This document shows positions 41,957-50,223 of a stretch of 64,000 nucleotides of DNA, piece after piece. The notes below the pieces were generated by a model that ran no database searches, had not been told where the DNA came from, and saw only the letters and a list, made by a program, of their open reading frames with translations. The DNA is from Kineococcus terrestris. GTDB lineage: Bacteria > Actinomycetota > Actinomycetes > Actinomycetales > Kineococcaceae. The stretch's first letter is position 1; each line of letters starts with the position of its first letter. Where the stretch lies: the NCBI RefSeq assembly GCF_041020765.1, contig NZ_JBEUEJ010000001.1. One strand, written 5' to 3'. Position numbers and translations under genes: made by a program.

Positions 41957-43731
41957 GCCGCCGCCGCTCCCCGCTGGCCCGCACCGCCCGCCTGGTCGCC
42001 CCCCACACGAAGGGCTCGCGGCCCCTGGCCGCCGGCGGCCTGCTGACCCTGCTGGCCGAGGTCGCCTTCCGGCTGGCCGAGCCGTGGCCGCTGAAGTTCG
42101 TCATCGACTCCGTCGTCCCGGCCGCCGCCGGCGGCGAGCCGGCCGCCGGCACCACCCGCCTCGTCCTGCTCGCCGGGCTGGCCCTCGTCCTCGTCGCCCT
42201 CGGGCGCGCGGCCGCCGCCTACCTGACGAGCGTCGCGTTCGCCCTCGTCGGCTCGCGCACCACCACGCGGCTGCGCGCCGCCGTCCACGACCGGCTCCTG
42301 CACGCCGAGCCCGCCTTCCACGCCCGCGCCCGCACCGGTGACCTCGTCACCCGGGTCGTCAGCGACGTCGGGCGCGTGCAGGAGGCCGCCATCACGGCCG
42401 GGCTGCCGCTGCTGGGCAGCGTCGTCACCTTCGTGGCGATGGCCGCCGTCATGCTCGTCCTCGACCCGCTGCTGGCCGTGGCCGTGCTGGCCGTCGTCCC
42501 GCTGCTGCTGCTGACCGGCCGCCGCTCCAGCGCCCGCATCACCGACGCCTCCCGCGCCCAGCGCAGCCGCGAGGGCGCCCTGGCCGCCGACACGTCCGAG
42601 TCCTTCGCCAGCATCGGCTTCCTGCAGGCCTACGACCTGCAGCCGGTGCGGGCCGCGGCGTTCTCCTCCGCCAACGACGGCACCCTGCGCGACGGGGTCC
42701 GCGCGCGCCGGCTGGCCGCCGGGCTGGAGCGGCGCGTGGACGTCCTCGTCGGCGTCGCCACCGCGGTCGTCCTGGTCGTGGGCGCCCAGCGGGTCCTGGC
42801 CGGTGCCCTGAGCGTCGGCGACCTCGTCGTCTTCCTCACCTACCTCAAGGCCGCGTTCCGGCCCGTGCGCGACCTGGCCAAGCACACCGGCCGCATCGCG
42901 CGCGCCGCCGCCTCCGGCGAGCGCGTCGCGGACACCCTGGACCGGGCGCGGCCGCTGCCCGACGAGCCGGGCGCGCGCGAGCTGGCCCGCCTGCACGGCT
43001 ACGTGCGGCTGGAGGGCGTCACCGTCGAGCGCCGCCCCGGCCACGCCGTGCTGCGCGGGGCGGACCTGGAGCTGCACCCGGGGGAGAAGGTCGCCGTCGT
43101 CGGCCCCAGCGGCGCGGGCAAGTCCACGGCGCTGCAGGTGCTGCTGCGCCTGGTCGACCCGGTCGGCGGGCGCGTCCTGCTCGACGGGCACGACGCCCGC
43201 CGGCTGCGCCGCTCCTCGGTGCGCGAGAGCACGGCCGTCGTCCTGCAGGAGCCGGTCCTGTTCGCGGCCAGCGTGCGCGACAACGTGCGGCTGGGCCGGC
43301 CCGGCGCCACCGACGCGGAGGTGGAGGCCGCCGTGCGGGCCGTCGGCGCGCACGACTTCGTCAGCGCCCTGCCCGACGGCTACGACACGGTCGTCGCCGA
43401 GCGCGGCGGCTCCCTGTCCGGCGGGCAGCGCCAGCGGCTGGCCATCGCCCGCGCCATGCTGCGCCAGCCGGGCCTGCTGCTGCTGGACGAGCCGACGACG
43501 GGCCTGGACGCCGCCTCGACCGCCACCGTGCTGGACGCGCTGCGCCGGCTGGCGCAGGGGCGCACGACGCTGCTGGTCACCCACGACACCTCGCTGCTGT
43601 CGTGGTGCGACCGGGTCGTGGAGCTGCGCGACGGCCGCTTCGCCGACGTCAGCGCCCGGTACGGGGTGGTTCCCGGAGCGGGCGCGGCGGCGGTCGCGGG
43701 GGAGCGGCGGGACGAGCGGGTGCGGGCGTGA
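41953..43731 (+). CDS. ABC exporter, fused permease and ATPase (MsbA-like)
   Basis: The 592-residue half-transporter has an N-terminal six-helix membrane domain (KFVIDSVV near the start, VATAVVLVVGAQRVLAGALS later) and a C-terminal ATPase with Walker A VGPSGAGKST, signature LSGGQRQR, Walker B LLLLDEPTTGLD and the H-loop VTHDTS. This plan belongs to homodimeric exporters of lipids, glycolipids, peptides or drugs. Its place among three glycosyltransferases and two kinases suggests export of the operon's glycosylated product. GTG at 41953 overlaps the upstream stop by four bases. Confidence 0.92.
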   Translation: MSRRRSPLARTARLVAPHTKGSRPLAAGGLLTLLAEVAFRLAEPWPLKFVIDSVVPAAAGGEPAAGTTRLVLLAGLALVLVALGRAAAAYLTSVAFALVGSRTTTRLRAAVHDRLLHAEPAFHARARTGDLVTRVVSDVGRVQEAAITAGLPLLGSVVTFVAMAAVMLVLDPLLAVAVLAVVPLLLLTGRRSSARITDASRAQRSREGALAADTSESFASIGFLQAYDLQPVRAAAFSSANDGTLRDGVRARRLAAGLERRVDVLVGVATAVVLVVGAQRVLAGALSVGDLVVFLTYLKAAFRPVRDLAKHTGRIARAAASGERVADTLDRARPLPDEPGARELARLHGYVRLEGVTVERRPGHAVLRGADLELHPGEKVAVVGPSGAGKSTALQVLLRLVDPVGGRVLLDGHDARRLRRSSVRESTAVVLQEPVLFAASVRDNVRLGRPGATDAEVEAAVRAVGAHDFVSALPDGYDTVVAERGGSLSGGQRQRLAIARAMLRQPGLLLLDEPTTGLDAASTATVLDALRRLAQGRTTLLVTHDTSLLSWCDRVVELRDGRFADVSARYGVVPGAGAAAVAGERRDERVRA

Positions 43732-44933
43732 GCGCGGCGACGGACGGGGCGGTGCGCGGCGCGGAGGGCGCGCTGGACCCGGCCCTGCCCGCCCTCGCCC
43801 CGGCCCTCGACGACGCCCGGCTGCGCGGCTGGGCCGCCCGGCACGGTGTCGCGCTGCCCGCGGGCGCCCGGGTGGACCGACTGCGCTGGAAGCCGGGGAC
43901 GAGCGTGCGCGCGGCGGTCGACCCCGGCGACGGCGGGCCGTGGTGGCTGCTGCTGGGGTACGGGCCCGGCGCGTGGGGCAAGGCGGGCAAGGACCTGCGG
44001 GCCGCGGCGGGCCGCCCGCGCGCGGTGGACCCGGCCGCACGGGCCGTCCTCGTGCCCGCGGCCGCCGACCGCGGCCTGCCCGCGCTGCGCCGGCACGCCG
44101 ACCTCGCGGCCGCGCGGCCGCTGGCCCACAACCCGGCCCGGCGCGCCGTCCTGGCCGTCGGGGCGGCCGCCAGGGGCGACGGGGACGGCGGCCTCGTGGC
44201 GAAGGTCCACGCCGACACCGCGACGGCGGCCCGCTCGGTGCGCGCGGCGGCGCTGGCCGCCCGCGCCGGGGTGGCCGTCCCGGCGGCCCGGCTGCGCGAC
44301 GCGCACGTGGCCGAGCAGGAGCTGCTGGCCGGCGCGGCGCTCGACGCGGGCGGGACCGCGGTCGGGGACGAGGTCGCGGGGGAGGTCGCAGGACTGCTGC
44401 GCGGCTGGTGGGCGGCCGACCCCGCGGACCTGCCGGGGCTGCCCGTCCTGGCGCCCGCGGCGCTGGCCGCCTCGGTGCGCGCCGCGCTGACCGGCCCGCT
44501 GGCCCTGCCGGCCGCCGACCTGGCCCGCGCCCGGGACCTGGCCCGCCGCTGGCAGCGGGCCGCCGACCGGCACCCGGACGTCCTGGCCCCGCGCGTGCCC
44601 GCGCACGGGGACCTGTCCGCCGACCAGGTGCTGCGCGCCCCGGACGGGCGCCTGGTGCTGCTGGACCTGGACCGCGCCGCCGTGGCGCCCGCGGGCTGGG
44701 ACGCCGCCGGGTGGCGGGCCGCCGCGACCGCCGCCGTCCCGGCGGGCGAGGACGTGGTGGGGGACGTGGCGGGGGCGGTCCTGCCCGGTCCCGCCCCGCA
44801 CCCGCTGCTCGTGGCGGCGGCCGCCGCGCTGCGGCTGCCCGAGCCGTTCCGCCGCCGCCGCCCCGACCACACCGCCCGCGCCGGTGCGCTGCTCGCGCTC
44901 GCCGGGCGGGCCCTGGAGGAGGTCCCGTGCTGA
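43728..44933 (+). CDS. APH-type phosphotransferase (kinase-like fold)
   Basis: A 401-residue protein of the aminoglycoside/choline kinase superfamily. The catalytic loop is VPAHGDLSADQVL (His-Gly-Asp, with Gln in place of the usual Asn) and the metal site is VLLDLDRAAV. The N-terminal lobe has DRLRWKPGTSVRAAVD and a likely ATP Lys in GLVAKVHADT. It may phosphorylate a sugar or natural product. It is followed by a second, divergent relative. GTG at 43728 overlaps the exporter stop by four bases. Confidence 0.78.
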   Translation: MSAATDGAVRGAEGALDPALPALAPALDDARLRGWAARHGVALPAGARVDRLRWKPGTSVRAAVDPGDGGPWWLLLGYGPGAWGKAGKDLRAAAGRPRAVDPAARAVLVPAAADRGLPALRRHADLAAARPLAHNPARRAVLAVGAAARGDGDGGLVAKVHADTATAARSVRAAALAARAGVAVPAARLRDAHVAEQELLAGAALDAGGTAVGDEVAGEVAGLLRGWWAADPADLPGLPVLAPAALAASVRAALTGPLALPAADLARARDLARRWQRAADRHPDVLAPRVPAHGDLSADQVLRAPDGRLVLLDLDRAAVAPAGWDAAGWRAAATAAVPAGEDVVGDVAGAVLPGPAPHPLLVAAAAALRLPEPFRRRRPDHTARAGALLALAGRALEEVPC

Positions 44934-46147
44934 CCCCGACCGCTCCGCCCACCGCTCCCGTCGCCGCGACCGCCGCCGGGCCCGGCGACCTCGCGCTGCC
45001 CGCCCCGCCGGGGGTGCGCTGGCGCCGCGCCTGGCCCGGCAAGGACGGGCGCCTGGTCCTGGAGGGCCTGGAGGGCCTGGACGACCTGGGCACCGCCGGG
45101 CGGGTCGTGGCCGCCACCGCCCGGCCCGTGCTGCGGGACGGGCGCCTGGTGGGCGCCGACGACCTCGCCGTCGTCGACGACGACCCGCGGCTGCCCGCGC
45201 TGGCCGCGCTGCGGGCGGGCGGGGCGACGCTCACGGCCCACCGCGCCGGCAAGCGGGCCGTGCTGCGCGAGGGCCCGCCGGGCGCGCCCCGCGCCTTCGC
45301 CAAGGTCGCCGGGTCCCGCGCCACCCGCACCGCCCTGGACCGGCTCGCCGCCCTGCGCGCGCTCCTGGCCGCGTCCGGCGCGCCCGCCCGGCCGCGGCTC
45401 GTCGACGTCCTCGACGCCGACCCCGGCGCCGGCGTGCTGCGCCTCGCGCCCGCGCCCGGCCGCGACCTGACCTCGCTGCTGGCGCGCGCCGGGGCCGGTG
45501 AGTGCCGGGCCGCGGGCCGCGCGACGGGCCGGGCGCTCGCGGCGCTGGCCACCGCCCCGACCACCGCCCCGGCCACCGCCCCGGCCGCCGGCCCCGCGCT
45601 GCCCGTGCACACCGGTGCCGACGAGGCCGCCGTCCTGACCCGCTGGGTCGCCGACGCGCGCGCGCACGGGGTGCTGCCCGGTGACCTCGCCGCCGCGCTG
45701 GAGCGCGCCGCCGACGACGTCGCCGCCGCCCTGCGCGCGGCCGGTCCCGAGGGACCCGCCCCCCTCGTCCCCGCCCACCGCGACCTGCACGACGGGCAGG
45801 TCCTCGTCGACGGGACGGGCGGGACCGCCGGGTGGGGGCGCGTCACGCTGCTGGACGTCGACACCGCCGCCCTGGCCGACCCGTGCCTGGACGCCGGCAA
45901 CCTCCTGGCCCACCTCGACCTGGCGCGGCTGCTGCTCGGGCCCGCGCGCGCCGCGGCCGTGGACGCCCTGGAGGACGGCCTGCGCGCGGGCTGGGCGGAG
46001 GCCGGGCACCCCCTGCTGGCCGCCGCGCCCGAGCGGCTGGAGCTGCACCGGGCCGCCGCCCGGCTGCGGGTGGTCGCCGTCCACGCCTTCCGCGGCCGGG
46101 CCCGCCTGCTCGCCCCGCTCGCGCGCCCGGCACAGTGGGGGGCGTGA
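44927..46147 (+). CDS. Second APH-type phosphotransferase
   Basis: A 406-residue protein similar in plan to its upstream neighbour: LVPAHRDLHDGQVLVDG as catalytic loop (His-Arg-Asp with Gln at the Asn position) and LLDVDTAAL with the metal-binding Asp residues, followed by DPCLDAGNLLAHLD. The ATP Lys is probably in FAKVAGSRATR. An Ala/Pro/Thr-rich insert lies around residues 205-225. Low similarity to the first kinase suggests old duplication or separate substrates. GTG at 44927 has GGAGGAGGT upstream and overlaps the previous gene by seven bases. Confidence 0.77.
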   Translation: MLTPTAPPTAPVAATAAGPGDLALPAPPGVRWRRAWPGKDGRLVLEGLEGLDDLGTAGRVVAATARPVLRDGRLVGADDLAVVDDDPRLPALAALRAGGATLTAHRAGKRAVLREGPPGAPRAFAKVAGSRATRTALDRLAALRALLAASGAPARPRLVDVLDADPGAGVLRLAPAPGRDLTSLLARAGAGECRAAGRATGRALAALATAPTTAPATAPAAGPALPVHTGADEAAVLTRWVADARAHGVLPGDLAAALERAADDVAAALRAAGPEGPAPLVPAHRDLHDGQVLVDGTGGTAGWGRVTLLDVDTAALADPCLDAGNLLAHLDLARLLLGPARAAAVDALEDGLRAGWAEAGHPLLAAAPERLELHRAAARLRVVAVHAFRGRARLLAPLARPAQWGA

Positions 46148-46920
46148 GCGACGTCCGGACCGCGCGGCCGCGCCGGGCGCGCGCGGGCCTGGTGGCGCGC
46201 CGCCTCGTCGTCGCCCTCGTCACCCTCGTCGCGCTCGCGGTCATCGCCGTGGCCGCCGACATCGCCGCGCGCGGCTGGGCCACCGACCGGGTGGCGGCCG
46301 AGCTGCAGCGCAGCGAGGGCCTGCCCGAGACGCCGCGGGTGAGCGTCGCGGGCGGCTCGTTCCTCCTGCAGGCCGCCCGCGGCCGCTTCGAGGACGTCAC
46401 CGTGACGGCCGCGCGCTGGCCCACCGACGGTGTCGAGCTGCGCGACGTGCGCGCGCGCGTCCCGCGGGTGGACGTCCCGCGCTCGGTGCTGCTGGGCCGC
46501 GGCGGCACGGTCGACGTCGCCGCCGGCACGGTGCGCGCGGACCTGCCGTGGGCGCAGCTGTCCGAGCAGGCCTCGCTCGGCGGGATCCCCGTGGAGGTCT
46601 CCCGGGCGGGGGAGGACCTGCGCGGCACCACCGGGTTCTCCGTGTTCGGCCGCCGGATCGACCTGTCCCTCGTGGTGACCCCGCAGCTGGTGCCGGGGGC
46701 GGTCGCGCTGGAGCCGCGCTCGGCGGCCGTGGCCGGGCAGGAGGTCTCCCTGCGCGAGGCCCGCCGCGTCGCCGGGCTCGTCGGGTTCACGCTGCTGGAC
46801 GGCTGGACCGTCCCGCTGGACGACGTCCCGCCGCAGGTGGACCTGAGCGCGCTGACCGTCACCGACGACGGGGTGCGGGTGGACGGGGCGCTGCGCCCGA
46901 CGGCCTACGACGTGCCCTGA
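46144..46920 (+). CDS. DUF2993 (LmeA-like) membrane-anchored protein
   Basis: A 258-residue protein with an N-terminal transmembrane anchor (LVVALVTLVALAVIAVAADI at about 21-40) and an extracytoplasmic body rich in beta strands. The pattern VSVAGGSFLLQAARGRFEDV, then VELRDVRARVPRVDVPRSVL, fits DUF2993, whose mycobacterial member LmeA is involved in lipomannan maturation. Here it closes the glycosyltransferase/ABC operon, again pointing to a surface glycolipid. GTG at 46144 overlaps the upstream stop by four bases. Confidence 0.8.
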   Translation: MSDVRTARPRRARAGLVARRLVVALVTLVALAVIAVAADIAARGWATDRVAAELQRSEGLPETPRVSVAGGSFLLQAARGRFEDVTVTAARWPTDGVELRDVRARVPRVDVPRSVLLGRGGTVDVAAGTVRADLPWAQLSEQASLGGIPVEVSRAGEDLRGTTGFSVFGRRIDLSLVVTPQLVPGAVALEPRSAAVAGQEVSLREARRVAGLVGFTLLDGWTVPLDDVPPQVDLSALTVTDDGVRVDGALRPTAYDVP

Positions 46921-46954
46921 ACCGCCTCGCGGCGGCACCGGCGCGATCTCGTGC

Positions 46955-46960
46955 CAGGCT
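46955..46960 (+). promoter_or_regulatory. Leaderless -10-like box (CAGGCT)
   Basis: CAGGCT ends seven bases before the GTG at 46968. The surrounding sequence is strikingly like that at 54304 (GAGGCT before ackA). Confidence 0.4.
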
Positions 46961-46967
46961 CCCGGGT

Positions 46968-48002
46968 GTGACCTTCACCGCGGACCCCGCGCGCTACGAC
47001 GCGATGCCCTACCGCCGCTGCGGCCGCAGCGGCCTGGACCTGCCGGCCGTCTCGCTCGGCTTCTGGCACAACTTCGGCGACGACAAGCCGTTCCAGACCC
47101 AGCGCGACATCGTCCGGCGCGCCTTCGACCTGGGCATCACCCACTTCGACCTGGCGAACAACTACGGCCCGCCCTACGGCAGCGCGGAGACGAACTTCGG
47201 CCGCCTGGTGCGCGAGGACCTGCGCCCGTACCGCGACGAGCTGGTGATCTCCTCCAAGGCCGGCTGGGACATGTGGCCCGGCCCGTACGGCGACCACGGC
47301 TCGCGCAAGTACCTGACGGCCTCGCTGGAGCAGTCGCTGCGGCGCATGGACCTGGAGTACGTGGACGTCTTCTACCACCACCGCCCGGACCCGGCGACGC
47401 CGCTGGAGGAGACGATGGGCGCGCTCGACGCGATCGTCCGCTCCGGCAAGGCGCTGTACGTGGGCCTGTCCAGCTACGGCCCCGAGCGCACCGCGGAGGC
47501 GGCGCGGATCCTGCGCGAGCTGGGCACGCCGCTGCTGATCCACCAGCCCTCGTACTCGATGTTCAACCGCTGGATCGAGGGCGGGCTGCTGGACGTGCTG
47601 GAGCGCGAGGGCGTGGGCTGCATCCCGTTCACGGCGCTGGCGCAGGGGCTGCTGACCGACCGGTACCTGGACGGCGTGCCCGCGGACTCCCGCGCGGCGC
47701 AGGGCAAGTCGCTGGACCCGGGGATCCTCACCGAGGAGAACCTGGGCCGGATCCGCGGCCTGCACGAGATCGCCCGCGGCCGCGGTCAGACGCTGGCGCA
47801 GCTGGCGCTGTCGTGGGTGCTGCGCGACCGGCGGGTCACGACGACCCTCATCGGCGCCAGCAGCGTGCAGCAGGTGGAGGACAACGTCGCCGCCGTCGCG
47901 AAGCTGGAGTTCACGCAGGACGAGCTGGACGCGATCGACGAGTTCGCGGTCGACTCCGGTGTCGACCTGTGGGCGCAGCCGCGCCTGTCCGCCGGCGACT
48001 GA
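46968..48002 (+). CDS. Aldo/keto reductase, L-glyceraldehyde-3-phosphate reductase type
   Basis: The 344-residue protein fits the YghZ/MgrA class of aldo/keto reductases. The catalytic tetrad is present: Asp in THFDLANNYGPPYGSAE, Tyr in that same segment, Lys in VISSKAGWDMWPGPYG and His in DVFYHHRPDP. LIGASSVQQVEDNV near the end binds NADPH. It reduces aldehydes and may detoxify methylglyoxal. GTG at 46968 follows a -10-like box by seven bases. It is a single gene ended by the hairpin at 48033. Confidence 0.92.
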   Translation: MTFTADPARYDAMPYRRCGRSGLDLPAVSLGFWHNFGDDKPFQTQRDIVRRAFDLGITHFDLANNYGPPYGSAETNFGRLVREDLRPYRDELVISSKAGWDMWPGPYGDHGSRKYLTASLEQSLRRMDLEYVDVFYHHRPDPATPLEETMGALDAIVRSGKALYVGLSSYGPERTAEAARILRELGTPLLIHQPSYSMFNRWIEGGLLDVLEREGVGCIPFTALAQGLLTDRYLDGVPADSRAAQGKSLDPGILTEENLGRIRGLHEIARGRGQTLAQLALSWVLRDRRVTTTLIGASSVQQVEDNVAAVAKLEFTQDELDAIDEFAVDSGVDLWAQPRLSAGD

Positions 48003-48032
48003 CACCCGTCCCGGCCCCCGCAGGCGGCTCCT

Positions 48033-48080
48033 GGCGCGTTCGCCACCCCTCCCGCGAGGAGGAGGGGTGGCGAGCGCGCC
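48033..48080. terminator. Strong hairpin between convergent aldo/keto reductase and DUF4383 genes
   Basis: Twenty base pairs (48033-48052 with 48061-48080, one G-T pair) close an eight-base loop. It lies 30 bases after the plus-strand stop and 23 bases from the convergent stop at 48104. Confidence 0.8.
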
Positions 48081-48103
48081 GGGAGCCGGGCGAGGTCGGC
48101 GGG

Positions 48104-48562
48104 TCAGTCGAGCTCGACCGTGCTGGGCCGCTTGCCCAGCCGCGTCGGCACCAGCGCGATGAGGATCCCCAGCGCGGCGACGACGCTGAGCAGGGCCGTC
48201 ATCGCGTAGTTGATGTTGAAGGGGTTCCCCTCGGGGTCGCCGAGGATCGAGTACCCGAACACCGCCAGGGCGCCCATCACGAGCGCCAGCAGGACGCCGT
48301 ACCAGCGCGCGAGCCGCGCGGTGCGCCGCCCCAGCAGCCCGAGCGCGCCGACGACGACGAACACGGCGCTCGTCAGCGGGTTGATCGTGAACTCCAGCAG
48401 CGACGTCTCGAGGTCCCCGCGCGTCCAGTCGGTGAACCCGGACACCGCGAACCCCGCGACGCCCACCAGCAGGAGGACCACCGCGGCGACCAGCGACAGG
48501 TGCTGGCCCGCCGTCGTGCGCGGCCGGGCGGTCGTCGTGCGTCCCGAGGCGTCGAGGCTCAT
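48104..48562 (-). CDS. DUF4383 family membrane protein
   Basis: The 152-residue protein has four hydrophobic helices (LSLVAAVVLLLVGVAGFAV, TSAVFVVVGALGLLG, WYGVLLALVMGALAVFGYSI, ALLSVVAALGILIALVP). The layout and the LLEFTINPLTSAVFVVVGAL segment fit DUF4383 of actinobacteria. No function is known. ATG at 48562 is the natural start. Its upstream region holds an A-rich tandem pair around 48590-48616 and then the thi promoter on the other strand. Confidence 0.75.
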   Translation of the reverse strand: MSLDASGRTTTARPRTTAGQHLSLVAAVVLLLVGVAGFAVSGFTDWTRGDLETSLLEFTINPLTSAVFVVVGALGLLGRRTARLARWYGVLLALVMGALAVFGYSILGDPEGNPFNINYAMTALLSVVAALGILIALVPTRLGKRPSTVELD

Positions 48563-48640
48563 ACCCGTCCCCTACCCGCGCCGGCGCCCGCGGAAACCCC
48601 CGCGCGGAAACCCCCGCGGGGGCGCCGCCGCACCCGGTGC

Positions 48641-48646
48641 TACGGT
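48641..48646 (+). promoter_or_regulatory. -10 box (TACGGT) of the thiamine operon
   Basis: TACGGT lies five to six bases before the first paired base of the TPP riboswitch, placing the transcription start at the riboswitch edge. Confidence 0.5.
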
Positions 48647-48651
48647 CGCCG

Positions 48652-48732
48652 GCGACACGGGGTGCCCCGCACGAGCGGGGCTGAGATCACACCCGTCGAA
48701 CCTGACGCAGGTAGTGCTGACGAAGGGATGTC
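48652..48732 (+). ncRNA. TPP (thiamine pyrophosphate) riboswitch
   Basis: The aptamer shows the conserved parts in order: GACACGGGGTGC at the start, a GC stem, CTGAGATCACACCCG (the pyrimidine-sensing CUGAGA core), GAACCTGACGCAGGTA (the pyrophosphate-sensing arm) and GAAGGGATGTC closing stem P1. The ribosome-binding GAAGGGA before thiM is within this last part, so ligand binding would hide it: control of translation is the likely mode. Confidence 0.95.
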
Positions 48733-48736
48733 ACGC

Positions 48737-49546
48737 GTGGCAGCCGTCCCCGCGCACCAGCTGAGCGACGCCCGCACCGCGGTGCGCGAGCGGGCTCCGC
48801 TGGTGCAGTGCCTCACCAACTCCGTCGTGCAGACGATCAGCGCGAACGTCCTCCTGGCCGCGGGCGCCGCCCCGGCGATGGTCGACAGCGTGGAGGAGTC
48901 CGCCGCGTTCGCGGCCGTCGCCTCCGCGGTGCTGGTCAACGTCGGCACGATCGACGGCGTGCGCGCCTCGGCGATGCACGTCGCCGCGGCCGCCGCCCGC
49001 GCCGCCGGGCGCCCGTGGGTGCTCGACCCGGTCGCCGTGGGCGGCCTGCCGCTGCGCACCCGGGTGGCCCGCGAGCTGCTGGAGCACCGCCCCGCCGTGG
49101 TCCGCGGCAACGCCTCCGAGGTCCTCGGCCTGGCCGGTGCCGGCACCGGCGGGCGGGGGGTGGACTCGACCGCGGGGGCCGAGGAGGCCGTGGCCGCCGC
49201 GCGCGAGCTGAGCGCCCGCACCGGCGGTGCCGTCGCCGTCTCCGGCGAGGTCGACGTCCTCGTGGCCGGCGGGCGCACGGTGCGGCTGGCCGGCGGCTCG
49301 CCGCTGCTGACCCGCACGACGGGCGCCGGGTGCGCGCTGGGCGCGCTCGCGGCCGCCTACGCCGCCGTCACCGACGACCCGCTGGTGGCCGCCGCGGCCG
49401 CGCACGCCCACGTCGGCCTGGCCGCCGAGCGCGCCGCGGCCGTCGCCGCCGGGCCCGGCACGTTCGCCACCGCCTGGGTGGACGCCCTGGACGCCGTCGA
49501 CGGACCCGCGCTGGCCGCGGCCCTGGGCGACGGGCGGCTGCGCTGA
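48737..49546 (+). CDS. thiM: Hydroxyethylthiazole kinase
   Basis: The 269-residue enzyme phosphorylates 4-methyl-5-(2-hydroxyethyl)thiazole for thiamine salvage. Landmarks are PLVQCLTNSVVQTISANVLL, AAPAMVDSVEE, RGNASEVLGL and the catalytic-Cys anion hole TTGAGCALGALAAAY. GTG at 48737 is preferred since the in-frame ATG at 48728 is part of the riboswitch P1 stem; GAAGGGA is well spaced from the GTG. It is the first gene of thiM-thiE-thiD-tenA. Confidence 0.93.
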   Translation: MAAVPAHQLSDARTAVRERAPLVQCLTNSVVQTISANVLLAAGAAPAMVDSVEESAAFAAVASAVLVNVGTIDGVRASAMHVAAAAARAAGRPWVLDPVAVGGLPLRTRVARELLEHRPAVVRGNASEVLGLAGAGTGGRGVDSTAGAEEAVAAARELSARTGGAVAVSGEVDVLVAGGRTVRLAGGSPLLTRTTGAGCALGALAAAYAAVTDDPLVAAAAAHAHVGLAAERAAAVAAGPGTFATAWVDALDAVDGPALAAALGDGRLR

Positions 49547-50223
49547 TGCCCGTCGTGCCCGCCGCCGGGCGCGCCCCCGGCTCGGCCCGCGAGCGCTTCG
49601 ACCCGTCCCTGTACCTGGTGACCGACACCGCCCTGTGCGGCGAGCGCGGCGTCGTGGACACCGTGCGCGCCGCCGTGGCCGGCGGCGTCACCGCGGTGCA
49701 GGTGCGCGCCAAGGACGCCGCCGACCGCGAGCTGCTGGAGCTGGTGCGCCGCGTGCGCGACGCGCTGGCCGGCACGGACGTCGTCCTGCTCGTCGACGAC
49801 GCCGTGGACGTGGCGCTGCTGGCCGGCGCGGACGGCGTGCACCTGGGCCAGTCGGACCTGCCCGCCGAGGAGGTCCGCCGCCTCGTCGGCCCCGACCTGC
49901 TGCTGGGGCTGTCCGTCTCGGACGTGGCGGGCGTGCGCGCCGCGCCCGCCGGGGCGCTGGACTACCTGGGCGTCGGCCCGGTGTGGGCGACGCCCACCAA
50001 GCCGCTGGCCGCGCCGCCGCTGGGCCCGGACGGCGTGCGGGAGGTCGTCGCCGCGGCCGCCGAGCGCGCCCTGCCGTGCGTGGCGATCGGCGGGGTGCAC
50101 GGGCACAACGTCGGGCAGCTGCGCGGGCTGGGCCTGGCGGGCACCTGCACGGTCTCGGAGGTGTGCGCGGCCGACGACCCGGCCGCCGCGGCCGCCGGCC
50201 TGCTGGCCCGGTGGCGCGCGTGA
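49546..50223 (+). CDS. thiE: Thiamine-phosphate synthase
   Basis: The 225-residue TIM-barrel enzyme joins HMP-pyrophosphate and thiazole phosphate. It has VTAVQVRAKDAADRELLELV, VDDAVDVALLAGADGVHLGQ, LGVGPVWATPTKP and VAIGGVHGHNVGQL, in the family order. ATG at 49546 overlaps the thiM stop by one base (TGATG). It is translationally coupled in the riboswitch-controlled operon. Confidence 0.95.
   Translation: MPVVPAAGRAPGSARERFDPSLYLVTDTALCGERGVVDTVRAAVAGGVTAVQVRAKDAADRELLELVRRVRDALAGTDVVLLVDDAVDVALLAGADGVHLGQSDLPAEEVRRLVGPDLLLGLSVSDVAGVRAAPAGALDYLGVGPVWATPTKPLAAPPLGPDGVREVVAAAAERALPCVAIGGVHGHNVGQLRGLGLAGTCTVSEVCAADDPAAAAAGLLARWRA

Noticed and set aside
41953..43731. Antibiotic-resistance cassette (ABC exporter plus APH kinases)
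   Set aside because: The presence of three glycosyltransferases and a DUF2993 protein in the same coupled operon favours biosynthesis and export of a glycoconjugate. Resistance alone would not need them, though self-protection cannot be excluded.
41731..46938. A very long minus-strand open frame opposite the glycosyltransferase/ABC/kinase operon
   Set aside because: It lies entirely antisense to well-supported overlapping genes, is low complexity and Arg/Pro/Gly-rich, and is explained by GC-rich codon-position bias. Similar long antisense frames at 197-2410, 1990-5061 and 51802-54798 were rejected for the same reason.
48586..48616. Tandem pair of GCGGAAACCCCC units before the thiamine operon as a regulatory site
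   Set aside because: Two imperfect copies only, lying upstream of the -10 box and next to the DUF4383 start. The TPP riboswitch already explains control of the operon.
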